From positions 434,001-498,000 of the forward strand of contig NZ_JACWZZ010000003.1 in assembly GCF_014698995.1 (NCBI RefSeq): 64,000 nt of DNA. The letters run 5' to 3'. Within the stretch, counting starts at the first letter, position 1. The number at the start of each line of letters is the position of its first letter. A program made the translations under genes and the position numbers. Positions 1 to 8,385 of the stretch are shown one piece after another. The notes beneath the pieces are model-generated. The model was not told the DNA's origin. It did no database searches and was given only the letters and a program-made list of their open reading frames with translations. This stretch comes from Hymenobacter duratus (lineage in GTDB: Bacteria; Bacteroidota; Bacteroidia; Cytophagales; Hymenobacteraceae).

Positions 1-315
1 GTTGAAGTCCTCGTATTTGTAGCGCTGGATGGCGCCGTCGGGCCCGATGGAGTAGTCCAGAATCCGCACCATATAGTCCAGGTATTTCTGCTCGCCGGTT
101 TGCTGCCACACCCGCTCGATGGCCTTGAGCATCAGCCCCTGTTCGTAGCCCCAGCGGGCCACCTTGTTGTCGGCCAATCCCAGCGAGTCGGGGTAGCGGC
201 GCATGAAGGAGTCGGCCATCTGGCGGGCCAGCGGCGCCGAGGCTTTGGGCTTTTGCTGGGCCGGGGACACGGTAGCCACCAAGAGGAACAGCAGAACAAA
301 CAGGCGAGAAATCAT
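1..315 (-). CDS. GH105-type unsaturated rhamnogalacturonyl hydrolase, N-terminal part (cut by window edge)
   Basis: The frame is open from an ATG at 315 to base 1 and gives the first 105 residues. It begins with a signal peptide (ISRLFVLLFLLVATVSPAQQ), so the product is exported. The stretch after it (VARWGYEQGLMLKAIERVW, then a TGEQKYLDYMVRILDYS segment) is the first helical hairpin typical of GH105/GH88 (YteR/YesR-like) (alpha/alpha)6 barrels. Members of the family hydrolyse the unsaturated uronic acid that lyases leave at the end of rhamnogalacturonan or galacturonan oligomers. It is the last gene seen in the minus-strand SusC-SusD-led operon, 54 bp after the GH28 gene. The catalytic Asp residues lie outside the window, so the family call rests on the N-terminus and the context. 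A second, complete GH105 lies at 36,690-37,814. Confidence 0.75.
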   Translation of the reverse strand, partial: MISRLFVLLFLLVATVSPAQQKPKASAPLARQMADSFMRRYPDSLGLADNKVARWGYEQGLMLKAIERVWQQTGEQKYLDYMVRILDYSIGPDGAIQRYKYEDFN

Positions 316-369
316 GGGGCAGGGAAAGAGAGGGAGAACCAGGCAGTAGGACAGCCGGACAGGTGGGCC

Positions 370-2025
370 TTATTTCTTCGACACCGTGACAACCTTTTTT
401 GTCACCTTTTCACCCAGCTCCAGCTGCTGCTTGGCCTGGCCTGGGTCGGTGTTGAGCAGGCGCACGTTTTTGGCCTTTTCGGCGCCCGATACGCGCAGCA
501 GCGTGGCAGTGTTGGCCGGGTACTTGATGCCGTCGAGGGTGATGTTGCGGCTGTTGTGCACTTCCATTACCGGGGCGGTGCTGATAGGCAGTAGCGTCAC
601 ATTTTTCAGTTGGATGTTGTCGGCCTCGATGCACACCAGGCCCTTTTCGGCTTGCAGCACGGCGTTTTCGATGCTAATGTCTTTGATAGCCATTTCGGGC
701 AGGCCGCGCACCAGGATGGCGGTTTTGGCGCCGTTGCAGGTGACGTTGCGGATGGCAATCTTCCGGAACTGCGGCGTGCTTTCGTCCACGGGCTTGGCCG
801 GCGACACGGGCCGCTCCTTGGAGCCGGCCACCTGCGGCGACGGGTCCCGAATCATGTAGTACATGTCGAACAGGATGGCCTCGCCGCCGATGTCCTTCAT
901 GTCCACGTTCTCAATAAAGATGTTCTCCACCACCCCGCCCCGGCCGCGCGTGGTCTTGAACCGGATACCAATGTCGGTGCCGATGAAGGTGAGGTTCTGG
1001 GCGTAGATGTTGCGCGCCCCGCCCGACATTTCGGAGCCGATGACGAAGCCGCCGTGCGCCCGGTACACGGTGCAGTTGCGAATCAGTACGTTTTCGGTGG
1101 GCATGGCCCGCGCCCGGCCCTGCTCGTTGCGGCCGCTCTTGATGCAGATGGCATCGTCGCCCACGTCGAAGGTGCAGTTTTCCACGAGGGCGCGGTTAAT
1201 GGATTCCAGGTCCAGGGCGTCGGTGTTGGGTGTGTAGGGGCCGTTGCGTACGGTCAGGTTGCGCACGGTCACGTCCTGGCTGCGCATGGGGTGCACCGTC
1301 CAGGCCGGCGAGTTCTGGAACGTCACGCCTTCCAGCAGCAGCCGCTGGCAGTTGTCGAGCACCAGGAAGTCAGGCCGCAGGTAGTCTTTCAGGTCCGCGA
1401 AATCCTGCACGTTTTGCTTCTCGGGCGTCAGCACGCCGGCTTCCTTCACGGTAGTTCCCTTCAGGCTTTGCGCCGACGGGTACCAACGGTCCTGCTTTTC
1501 GTTGAGGAAGCCGCCCGAGGCCACCAGCTTTTTCCACTCGCCCTCGGGCGTGCGGCCCTTCTGCACCATCCACCACGCCTCGCCGGCCCCATCGAGGATG
1601 CCATGGCCGGTGATGGCCACGTTCTGCAGGTTCTGGCCGTAGATGAGGGGCTGGTTGCGCACCGCGTCGAGGCCCTCCCAGTTGGTTTTGATGAGCTGGT
1701 AATCGGCGTGTTGGTTGCTGAACTGCACGAAGGCGCCCGCCGCCAGGTGCAGGTTCACGTTGGAGCGCAGCGTGAGGGGACCGGTGCGCCAGTGCCCGCG
1801 CGGCACCAGCACCACGCCCCCGCCCTTGCGGCTGCACGCGTCAATGGCATCGGTGAAGGCCTTGGTGTTGGCGGTCAGGCCATCGGCCACGGCCCCGAAC
1901 TGGGTGATGCGCACGGTGTCCTGGGGGAAGCGGGTGGCCTGTACGGGCGGCAGGTTGGGCACGAAGGACTGGGCGGAAGCCAGCGCGGGCAGCGTCAGCA
2001 AGGCCAGGGAAAGCAGGTAGTTCAT
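370..2025 (-). CDS. GH28 polygalacturonase / rhamnogalacturonan hydrolase, secreted
   Basis: The 551-residue product starts at the ATG at 2025, where a clean signal peptide begins (MNYLLSLALLTLPALASAQ). The frame stays open 65 codons further upstream, but only through a DNA repeat array, so that extension is not used here. A right-handed parallel beta-helix is implied by VRITQFGAVADGLTANT followed by repeated beta-coil turns. The GH28 catalytic set is visible: NTDALDLES, DDAICIKSG, HGGFVIGSEMSGG and GIRFKTTRGRGG. The enzyme should cut alpha-1,4-galacturonan or the galacturonate-rhamnose backbone by inversion. It follows the six-hairpin glycosidase gene and precedes GH105 in the same operon. 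Endo or exo mode cannot be read from the sequence. The second GH28 at 29,087-30,511 has diverged clearly. Confidence 0.9.
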   Translation of the reverse strand: MNYLLSLALLTLPALASAQSFVPNLPPVQATRFPQDTVRITQFGAVADGLTANTKAFTDAIDACSRKGGGVVLVPRGHWRTGPLTLRSNVNLHLAAGAFVQFSNQHADYQLIKTNWEGLDAVRNQPLIYGQNLQNVAITGHGILDGAGEAWWMVQKGRTPEGEWKKLVASGGFLNEKQDRWYPSAQSLKGTTVKEAGVLTPEKQNVQDFADLKDYLRPDFLVLDNCQRLLLEGVTFQNSPAWTVHPMRSQDVTVRNLTVRNGPYTPNTDALDLESINRALVENCTFDVGDDAICIKSGRNEQGRARAMPTENVLIRNCTVYRAHGGFVIGSEMSGGARNIYAQNLTFIGTDIGIRFKTTRGRGGVVENIFIENVDMKDIGGEAILFDMYYMIRDPSPQVAGSKERPVSPAKPVDESTPQFRKIAIRNVTCNGAKTAILVRGLPEMAIKDISIENAVLQAEKGLVCIEADNIQLKNVTLLPISTAPVMEVHNSRNITLDGIKYPANTATLLRVSGAEKAKNVRLLNTDPGQAKQQLELGEKVTKKVVTVSKK

Positions 2026-2101
2026 AGGGAAAGGAAGAAGAGTAGAAGTAAACCCGGCCGCCGTTGCGGCAGTCGGCCCGTCAGATAAGCCGGGTGGCAT
2101 T

Positions 2102-2353
2102 TTGGACGTGTCCGACAGAGCGTTGGACGCATCGGTTGACGTTTTGGACGCGTCCGACAGAGTATCGGATGCGTCCGACAGGCTGTTGGACGCATCGGTT
2201 GACGTTTTGGACGCGTCCAACGGAGCGTTGGATGCGTCCGATGCTCTGTCGGACGTTTAGGAAGCTCTGTTCAACGCATTGAACAGAGCGTTCAATGTTT
2301 AGGAAGGCGTTTTCAATGCATTGAACAGAGCTTCCAACGCATTGAAAATGCCG
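2102..2353. repeat. array of twelve 21-bp units with palindromic 14-bp cores
   Basis: Twelve consecutive 21-bp units run from 2102 to 2353. Most begin TTGGACGCGTCC or TTCAACGCATTG and end in about seven bases such as CAGAGCG. The first 14 bases are palindromic: TTGGACGCGTCCAA at 2207-2220 and TTCAATGCATTGAA at 2312-2325 are perfect. The units at 2123 and 2186 are identical, giving a 63-bp higher period. The array fills most of the gap upstream of the GH28 gene on the minus strand. Confidence 0.9.
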
Positions 2354-2400
2354 GACGCTTCGAGCAAAATACTGTTTGCAGCATCTGAGAGCCATTTGCC

Positions 2401-2491
2401 CGATGTAGAGACGCATACTTGCGTCTCGTCGTTGAACGATGCCCGTTGCAACGGCGCGGACGAGGAGACGCAAATATGCGTCTCTACATCG
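2401..2491. repeat. interspersed inverted repeat, GTAGAGACGC family
   Basis: Arms of 27 bp (2401-2427 and 2465-2491) begin and end with CGATGTAGAGACGC and its complement, around a 37-base centre. The family recurs at 18,165-18,278 and, more degenerate, at 4,701-4,809 and 33,561-33,660. It sits 42 bp beyond the stop of the six-hairpin glycosidase gene, in a gap without genes. Confidence 0.85.
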
Positions 2492-2532
2492 TTCTGGGCG
2501 GCAGTGGGGCAGAACTGGGTGTTTCGGGTGGG

Positions 2533-4674
2533 TTAGGGCATTTTGCTCAGGCCTTCCCACTTCACCGTCCAGCCTTTCGGGATGCCGGGGTTGGCGGAGG
2601 GGGCGCCATCGTAGCCGGCGCACATGAGGGCCACGGCCGCCAGCAGGCCCCCGTTGCCGGGCAGGTACACGGGCAGCCGGCCTTCTTGGTAGTTGTGGCC
2701 GTTGGGCAGGTAGGTGTTGGTGCGCACGGGCATCAGTAGGGCATCCACGGCTTTGTCGGGGAGGCCCAGGCGGGTGGCCGTCATGGACGTCATCGGGAAG
2801 TCCCAGCCCCAGGTTTTGTCCCAGCTCCAGTCTTTCCACACCAGATCAAACGTGCGGCGCATGGTGGCCGCGTCCTGCTGGCCGGTGGCGGGCATCACGC
2901 CCAGCGCCGCCAGCACCGAGGGGTGGTCGGTTTTGAATTCAGGGTTGGTGTAGGAATCGGGAGCCGACTCGGCGGCCAGGTACACGCCGCCGGCCTGCGG
3001 CAGCTTGGAGAGCTTGGCCAGCACGTCATCATACTTGGCGCTGCGGGGTAAGCCCTGGCGAGTGCGCCACTGCTGGGCTGTGGTCAGGGCCCAGTGCCAG
3101 TACACGAGCTCGAAGGTGGGGTTGAAGGTCTGCTCGGCCTTGAACCGCTCCTGCGCCGGAATGACGCCCGGCCCCAATATGTAGCGGCCCTTGTCCTTTT
3201 CATAAAACGGGAAGGACGCCATGAAGTCGGCGGTGGCGGCCACCCGGTCCTGGTACAAAGCCAGCGTGGCCTTGTCGGGGTGGGCGCGGTAGGCTTCCTC
3301 GGCGAAGTAAATCATGTGGGGCTGCTGCCAGATCAGGAACGCGCCCACCGACGACGGCCCTTCCTGGCCCCAGGGGTCGGTCATTTTCTGCCAGCGCACA
3401 CCCTCGTAGCCCTGGCGCTGAGCAATCTTGCGAGCCTCAGCGCGCACATCGGGGCGGGCATACCAGGTGAGGCTTTTTTCCAGCAGCGGCGAGCGGCCCC
3501 ACAGCGCAAAGTGCGCCGAGTGCCACCAGTGCATTTCGAGGTGCGGCCGGCCGTACCAGCTGTTGGTAAGCAGGCCGGTTTCCTGTGGCGGCTGCGAGCC
3601 GGCGTTGTAAAGCTTGGTGAGATACTGCGAAAGCACCACGCGGCGCTCCAGCTCCTTAGCGCGGGGGTCAGTGGTACCGCCGAAGTCCACGGCGCCGCCG
3701 CTTTTCCAGAACGAAGCCCACTGCTGCTGGCTGTTGAGGCGCGTGGCCGCGAAAGTCGGCACCGCGCCCCGGGGCCGCACCGAAAACCGGGCACTGACTT
3801 CCAGCACCTTGTCTTTCTTGCCGGGCGTCAGCACAAATTCGTGGGGCTTGGTGGCGGCCAGCGTGGCGCCTGGCGCCCAGCTCAGGGCCACGTAATAGGT
3901 GGTGGAGTCCAACTGGTGTGAGACGAGCGCGCCGGTCTTGGTTTGGCTGCTGAGGACCGACTTATGCTGGTCGGCGTGGGAATAGTCGGTGCCCATGTCG
4001 GCCCAGCCGGCGGTAGGCCACGGCAGTTGCAGCCGCACTTGCAAGCGGCCCGCTTTCAGCAGCTCCGACTCCACGCGCGCAGCCACCACGTCCTGCTGCT
4101 GGTGGCCTACTGTCAACACATCCACGGCGGCGCCTTCCAGGGTGAAATGGCTCTTGATTTCGCCGGTCCAGGGGTTGAGTTCCTGTTGGATGTCGCGCAG
4201 ATCCTGGATGGTGGCGGGCTGGCCGTTGCGTTTGGTGAGCACGAAGCCGAGGTTGCCGAGCTGCAGGCGGTGCGGGTTGGCGCGCAGGTAGTCCACGGCG
4301 TCTTTGTTGGCGGGTTCCTTGCGCTGCACCGCGTAGCTGATCTTGCGCCCGTTCAGGTCGTAGTCGCGCAAGCTCTGCTCGAATTTGTAGCCCTGGGGGT
4401 TTGGGAAGCTGTGCCAGCCCCACTCCGACTGGGTACCCAGCGGCACGCCCTTCTCGTAGTGCGCCGGAAACGTCTGCAGGCCCGTGACGTCCACGGTATA
4501 CGCAAAGGCCCCGTTGCCCACCGACAGCGACGACAGCGAATCGGTGGAAGTCAGGCGCACCTTGTGGCGCTCCACCACCGCCTGGCGGTTGATGGGCGCG
4601 CCCGACTGCGCTGCCAGCGGCAGCGCCCCGGTTAGCAGTAAACTCAACGAAAGGATTCGAGGAAAGGAAAGCAT
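2533..4674 (-). CDS. secreted six-hairpin (alpha/alpha)6 glycosidase-like protein
   Basis: The 713-residue product starts at the ATG at 4674, followed by a signal peptide (LSFPRILSLSLLLTGALPLAAQ). Upstream in-frame codons run through a repeat and were dropped. The N-terminal ~300 residues look like the beta-sandwich that precedes the barrel in GH65/GH95-like enzymes. The C-terminal half shows helical-barrel motifs: TNSWYGRPHLEMHWWHSAHF, DPWGQEGPSSVGAFLIWQQP and a WDKTWGWDFPM segment near the end. The conserved Glu in HLEMHWW and the acidic residues nearby are candidate catalytic groups, but I cannot assign them. Its operon position between the DUF4450-type protein and GH28 points to a rhamnogalacturonan side-chain or backbone sugar as substrate. 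The GH family number is uncertain. Confidence 0.7.
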   Translation of the reverse strand: MLSFPRILSLSLLLTGALPLAAQSGAPINRQAVVERHKVRLTSTDSLSSLSVGNGAFAYTVDVTGLQTFPAHYEKGVPLGTQSEWGWHSFPNPQGYKFEQSLRDYDLNGRKISYAVQRKEPANKDAVDYLRANPHRLQLGNLGFVLTKRNGQPATIQDLRDIQQELNPWTGEIKSHFTLEGAAVDVLTVGHQQQDVVAARVESELLKAGRLQVRLQLPWPTAGWADMGTDYSHADQHKSVLSSQTKTGALVSHQLDSTTYYVALSWAPGATLAATKPHEFVLTPGKKDKVLEVSARFSVRPRGAVPTFAATRLNSQQQWASFWKSGGAVDFGGTTDPRAKELERRVVLSQYLTKLYNAGSQPPQETGLLTNSWYGRPHLEMHWWHSAHFALWGRSPLLEKSLTWYARPDVRAEARKIAQRQGYEGVRWQKMTDPWGQEGPSSVGAFLIWQQPHMIYFAEEAYRAHPDKATLALYQDRVAATADFMASFPFYEKDKGRYILGPGVIPAQERFKAEQTFNPTFELVYWHWALTTAQQWRTRQGLPRSAKYDDVLAKLSKLPQAGGVYLAAESAPDSYTNPEFKTDHPSVLAALGVMPATGQQDAATMRRTFDLVWKDWSWDKTWGWDFPMTSMTATRLGLPDKAVDALLMPVRTNTYLPNGHNYQEGRLPVYLPGNGGLLAAVALMCAGYDGAPSANPGIPKGWTVKWEGLSKMP

Positions 4675-4700
4675 AGAAGTGATTCTGGCTTTAGGAGGAC

Positions 4701-4809
4701 GGTGTAGAGACGCACTAGCTGGCGTCTCCTCGTTGCGGATGTTGTTATCGTCGATGGCCCAGGCGGCGTGGGTGTGGAGCCGCAAAGAGCCATGCCTTTA
4801 CGTCGTTCT
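4701..4809. repeat. degenerate copy of the GTAGAGACGC inverted repeat
   Basis: The left arm GGTGTAGAGACGC at 4701-4713 and the following GGCGTCTCCTCGTTG match the family seen at 2,401 and 18,165. The right arm is badly eroded. It fills the gap between the DUF4450-type gene and the six-hairpin glycosidase gene. Confidence 0.4.
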
Positions 4810-4818
4810 GATGGCCGC

Positions 4819-7800
4819 TTACTGGCGCACCAGCGTCACGCTCAGCAGGCCAATGACCACGTCGTTGGCCAGGGACTGCACGGTGAGACTTTTGAGTTTC
4901 TTCTTGGGGTTGAGGGGCATGTCGAGGACGGTGGCGGCCCCGCCCGCAATGGCGCGGGTGCTGAAACCCTTGATGCTGGAGTAACTGGCCGGCGCTTCCC
5001 GGCTCAACTGCCCCGACTGCAGATACAGCCGGTACGGCCGCGGCGCGCCGGTACTGAACGCAAAGCCGTCGTCCAGCAAGTCCTGCTCGATGGGCCACCA
5101 GTTGGTGGGGTTGCGCAAGGCCAGCGTGTCGGCCGTACCGTCGGTGTACTGCACCACGATGGCGCCATTGTCGAGCTGGCTTTGCATGGGGTTGGTGGAG
5201 CCGGCCATCAGCAGATAGGCGTGCCGCGCCTTACCTTTGAGCGGCACCGTGGCGTCGTCGGGGTAGTTGTCCCAGCGCGACACGAACAGCACGTTGGGCG
5301 CCTCGGCCGCGCCGGGCGTGCGGAAGGGCGCGCCCCAGGGCGTCTGGATTTCGTTGTCGGAACCCGCCGCTTGGCGCAAACCAGCGTCGTTGATGCCGGC
5401 CTGGATGAGCGGGTAGCACCAGTTGCCGATGCCCTGGGTGGGCAGCTGCAGGGTGGGGCCGGCGGGCCGGGGCGCGAGATACTTGTGGGGCTGGAAGATG
5501 TTGGTCAGCTTGTCGTTGAAGTAGGCCGTGAGGTCTACCGTTTCGCTCTTGGCGGCCGGCGCCACAGTTGCAGCGGCGGCTGGAGCAGCGGCCTGCACTT
5601 CCAGATGGATGGGCGCCCACCACGTCAGGTCGCCTTGCCGGAGCTGCACGAAGGCCGTGCGGCTGCCGGGCAAGCCGGCCACCTGCGCCGTGAGGGCCGA
5701 GCCCACCGCTGCCGCCTGGCGCAGCACCTGCTGCGGGTCGGCCAGTTGTTGGATGGTGGCGTGCGCAAACGTCAGGGCCAGCGGCGCGCCGGGCGTGTAG
5801 TGGGCCGCCGGCGCGGCCACATCCGGCGCGTCGCCCTGCCACCGGATTTCCACCACGTATTTTGCCTGCGGGGCGCTGCTGATTTCGATGGCCGGCGTGC
5901 CTACCGCCGCGTCCAGGTTGCGCCACTCGGCCGGCTGCCCGTTCACCGTTACGGACTGCACCTGCACCGCGCGGGCGGGCACTTGTAGCCGGAGTTGCAA
6001 GGGCTGGGCGAAGCGCGGCGTGAGCGTGTACGTGTCCAGGGAACCAGCGCGGCGGAAGTTGAACGTGACGTCAGGCGTAGTCAGGGCGGCGGTAGGCCAG
6101 GCGGCAGGCAGCCCCGGCCGCACCGTCAGCACGCCGGCCAGCGCATCGGGCTGAATCCCGAACAAGCCCTCCACCAGACTGCGCGCCGCCATGCCGATGG
6201 GGTCGGCAAAGTCGCGGTACAGCTCGCCCCGGTGGGCATCATAGAACGACACCTGCTGGAAGTTGCCGGGGCTGCTGCCCAGGTACATGCTTTCCAGCAA
6301 AGCGCTTTTCCAGAGCTTGAACGCCTCTTCGGCGCGGCCGGCCTGCCAGTTGGCCAGGGTGGTGTGCAGCACCTCGGCCAGCGCCACGTTGTTGATGGAC
6401 CAGTCGTAGGGCTGCCAGTTGGTGGTCGAAAGCAGGTAGTAGCCGTCATCGGGCAAGCCAGCGGCGCGCACCGGAATGTGCGGAATCTCGCTATCCACGT
6501 AGCGCAGCGCCTGGTAGGCCTGGAACGGGTCGGCCACCTCTGAGTCGAGGGCGTGGTAGACGGTCCAGAGGCCGGCGGCGGGGTGGCGCTGCTTGAGACC
6601 CAAAGCGTCCTGATATTCGGCGTACCAGCCCTGCGCCGGCAGCCACAGTTGCGCATTCAGCGCCGCCTTGATCTTAGTTGCTTCCTGCTGATACGGGGCA
6701 GGATTTTCGCCTATTTTGGCAGCCAGCTCGGCGGCCACGCGGTTTGCCCAGTAGTTGTAGGCGGAAGTATGCGTGACGGCCCCGCCGCTGTACTGCAGCG
6801 CGTCGGAGGCCCAGATAGCCGCGTAGGCGTCGTAAAGGCCGTCGTTGTCGGTATCGAAGTTGTGCTTTTCCCAGGCCAGGTGGCGGGTCAGTACGGGCCA
6901 CAGCTCACGTGCCAAGGCCAGGTCGCCGGTCCAGCGGAAGTGGCGCAGCAGCTGGTCGATGTAGCCTAGGTTCATGTCGTAGTGGTGGGGCCGGAAGTCG
7001 CCGCCGGGGTTGCGGCTGATGTAGCCGCTGCTGTACACACTGGTACCCAGCTTCTCCTGCGAGCGGGCCAGGTTCAGGGCTGTGTCCATGGCCAGTACGC
7101 CCACGGCCGGGCTGGTCAGCTGCGACTGAGCGTAAGCCCGGAAGTGCGTGCGGGCCCGGTCGTGCCAGCCCAGAGCGTCGGCGGCGTAGGGGCCGCGCCA
7201 GCCGTTGAGGCGCATGCGCCAGGCCACCGAGCCGTGCAGATAGGTGGGGGCTTCCCAGATGGCATCGGCGGCTATGCCCAGCGCCCCGCCCAGCGTGTTG
7301 ATGTAGGGGTCGGGTGTGGTTACCTGAATGCGGCCGGCCAAGGCCTGCCGGGCGGCTTCGGCCCGCGTCCAGGCAGCGGGCAGGTCGGCGGGGCGCAAGG
7401 CCTTGCCGGCTGCCGTCTGCACCGCAAAGTACAGCACCTCCCCCGCTTTGGCCTTCACCGCACCCGCCATAACCGGCGTGGCGGAGGCAGACGACGCCCA
7501 CAGCTGCTGCGGACTTTCCTGCCGGGTGGCATCGGCCACGTGCATATCGGACGTGGCCGGCACCACGCCCTGCAGCTGGTGGCGCTCGGCTTTCGGGGCG
7601 GGCGCGCCGGGCTTGGCTTTGCCGGGCAGGCCGTATTCCAGCGTGAAGGTGTTGTTTTTGGTGGTGAAGGTGTTGCCCTGACAGTATTCGGGCTGGAGGT
7701 AGAAGCTGGACTCGGGGTCGGCCCCAATGTCGCCGTCGCGGCTGAACTTGCGGCCCGTAGCGCCGCCAAATGCCCACAGCAGTTGCACACTACCAGCCGG

Positions 7801-8301
7801 CACATTCTCAAACTGCGCTTTCACCAGCACGCCCTCGGCGTCAGCCATGGCCAGCACTTCCAGCCAGAGCGTGCCGCCGCCTAGCAGCGGGTCCTGGATG
7901 CGGTAGAGCATGACGCCGGGCCGGTAGCGGGCCTCAATGCTTTCGGCCGTGATGAGCCACTTGCTTTGCCCGCCGGCCAGCAGCCCGAACTTCAGGTTGC
8001 CTCCCATGCCGGGCAGATACAGCGCAAACTCTGGCAGGTCGCCGGTTTCCACGCGGAAGGCGGTATTGGTGCCATACAGGGCCCGCGTGAACCGCTTGTC
8101 GCCGTTCTGAATCACGAAATCCGTACCGTCGGGGCGGTAGCGCAGGGTGCGGGCTTCGTTGTGCCAAAGCGGCGCGGCGGTGGCGGGCTGCTGGGCCTGA
8201 ACGGGTTCAGAGACCAGGCAACCCGCCACCACGCCCCCGAGTAGTAGGCCCCGACGGGCGCACCGCACAACAGCAGAGAAAGACGAAGCAGATGGAATCA
8301 T
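4819..8301 (-). CDS. large secreted DUF4450-type six-hairpin glycosidase-like protein
   Basis: The product has 1160 residues from the ATG at 8301. A GTG three codons upstream is an alternative. A signal peptide ends near VSEPVQAQQ. The N-terminal ~300 residues (WHNEARTLRYRPDGTDFVI, then TTKNNTFTLEYG) match my memory of DUF4450. The middle (about 330-800) is an (alpha/alpha)6 barrel with HGSVAWRMRLNGWRGPYAAD, DNDGLYDAYAAIWASDALQ, TSAYNYWANRVAAEL and DDGYYLLSTTNWQPYDWS. A C-terminal beta-rich region of about 300 residues follows. Such proteins occur in pectin loci of Bacteroidota and are probably exo-acting glycosidases, but specificity is not readable here. It lies 84 bp downstream of SusD in the operon. 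Its size and C-terminal extension are notable. Confidence 0.7.
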   Translation of the reverse strand: MIPSASSFSAVVRCARRGLLLGGVVAGCLVSEPVQAQQPATAAPLWHNEARTLRYRPDGTDFVIQNGDKRFTRALYGTNTAFRVETGDLPEFALYLPGMGGNLKFGLLAGGQSKWLITAESIEARYRPGVMLYRIQDPLLGGGTLWLEVLAMADAEGVLVKAQFENVPAGSVQLLWAFGGATGRKFSRDGDIGADPESSFYLQPEYCQGNTFTTKNNTFTLEYGLPGKAKPGAPAPKAERHQLQGVVPATSDMHVADATRQESPQQLWASSASATPVMAGAVKAKAGEVLYFAVQTAAGKALRPADLPAAWTRAEAARQALAGRIQVTTPDPYINTLGGALGIAADAIWEAPTYLHGSVAWRMRLNGWRGPYAADALGWHDRARTHFRAYAQSQLTSPAVGVLAMDTALNLARSQEKLGTSVYSSGYISRNPGGDFRPHHYDMNLGYIDQLLRHFRWTGDLALARELWPVLTRHLAWEKHNFDTDNDGLYDAYAAIWASDALQYSGGAVTHTSAYNYWANRVAAELAAKIGENPAPYQQEATKIKAALNAQLWLPAQGWYAEYQDALGLKQRHPAAGLWTVYHALDSEVADPFQAYQALRYVDSEIPHIPVRAAGLPDDGYYLLSTTNWQPYDWSINNVALAEVLHTTLANWQAGRAEEAFKLWKSALLESMYLGSSPGNFQQVSFYDAHRGELYRDFADPIGMAARSLVEGLFGIQPDALAGVLTVRPGLPAAWPTAALTTPDVTFNFRRAGSLDTYTLTPRFAQPLQLRLQVPARAVQVQSVTVNGQPAEWRNLDAAVGTPAIEISSAPQAKYVVEIRWQGDAPDVAAPAAHYTPGAPLALTFAHATIQQLADPQQVLRQAAAVGSALTAQVAGLPGSRTAFVQLRQGDLTWWAPIHLEVQAAAPAAAATVAPAAKSETVDLTAYFNDKLTNIFQPHKYLAPRPAGPTLQLPTQGIGNWCYPLIQAGINDAGLRQAAGSDNEIQTPWGAPFRTPGAAEAPNVLFVSRWDNYPDDATVPLKGKARHAYLLMAGSTNPMQSQLDNGAIVVQYTDGTADTLALRNPTNWWPIEQDLLDDGFAFSTGAPRPYRLYLQSGQLSREAPASYSSIKGFSTRAIAGGAATVLDMPLNPKKKLKSLTVQSLANDVVIGLLSVTLVRQ

Positions 8302-8385
8302 GCAGGGCACAGTAACAGATTCGGCCTGAACACCCCCGCAACCGTGCGAAAGCGCCCAGGCCGAAGCCGCTAGTTGGAGGTCAGG

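Noticed and set aside
610..2088. 492-codon open frame antisense to the first GH28
   Set aside because: Its translation has no domain pattern, and long antisense frames are expected in high-GC coding DNA. The GH28 frame has a signal peptide and all catalytic motifs.
2026..2220. N-terminal extension of GH28 rich in SDASKTST-like heptads
   Set aside because: The heptads are the translation of the 21-bp DNA repeat. A standard signal peptide begins at the internal Met, so the extension would block export.
2102..2353. CRISPR array
   Set aside because: Units are contiguous with no unique spacers, and no cas genes are near.
4768..5988. 406-codon plus-strand frame opposite the DUF4450-type gene
   Set aside because: Arg/Gly/His-rich translation with no motifs, shadowing a clear coding frame.
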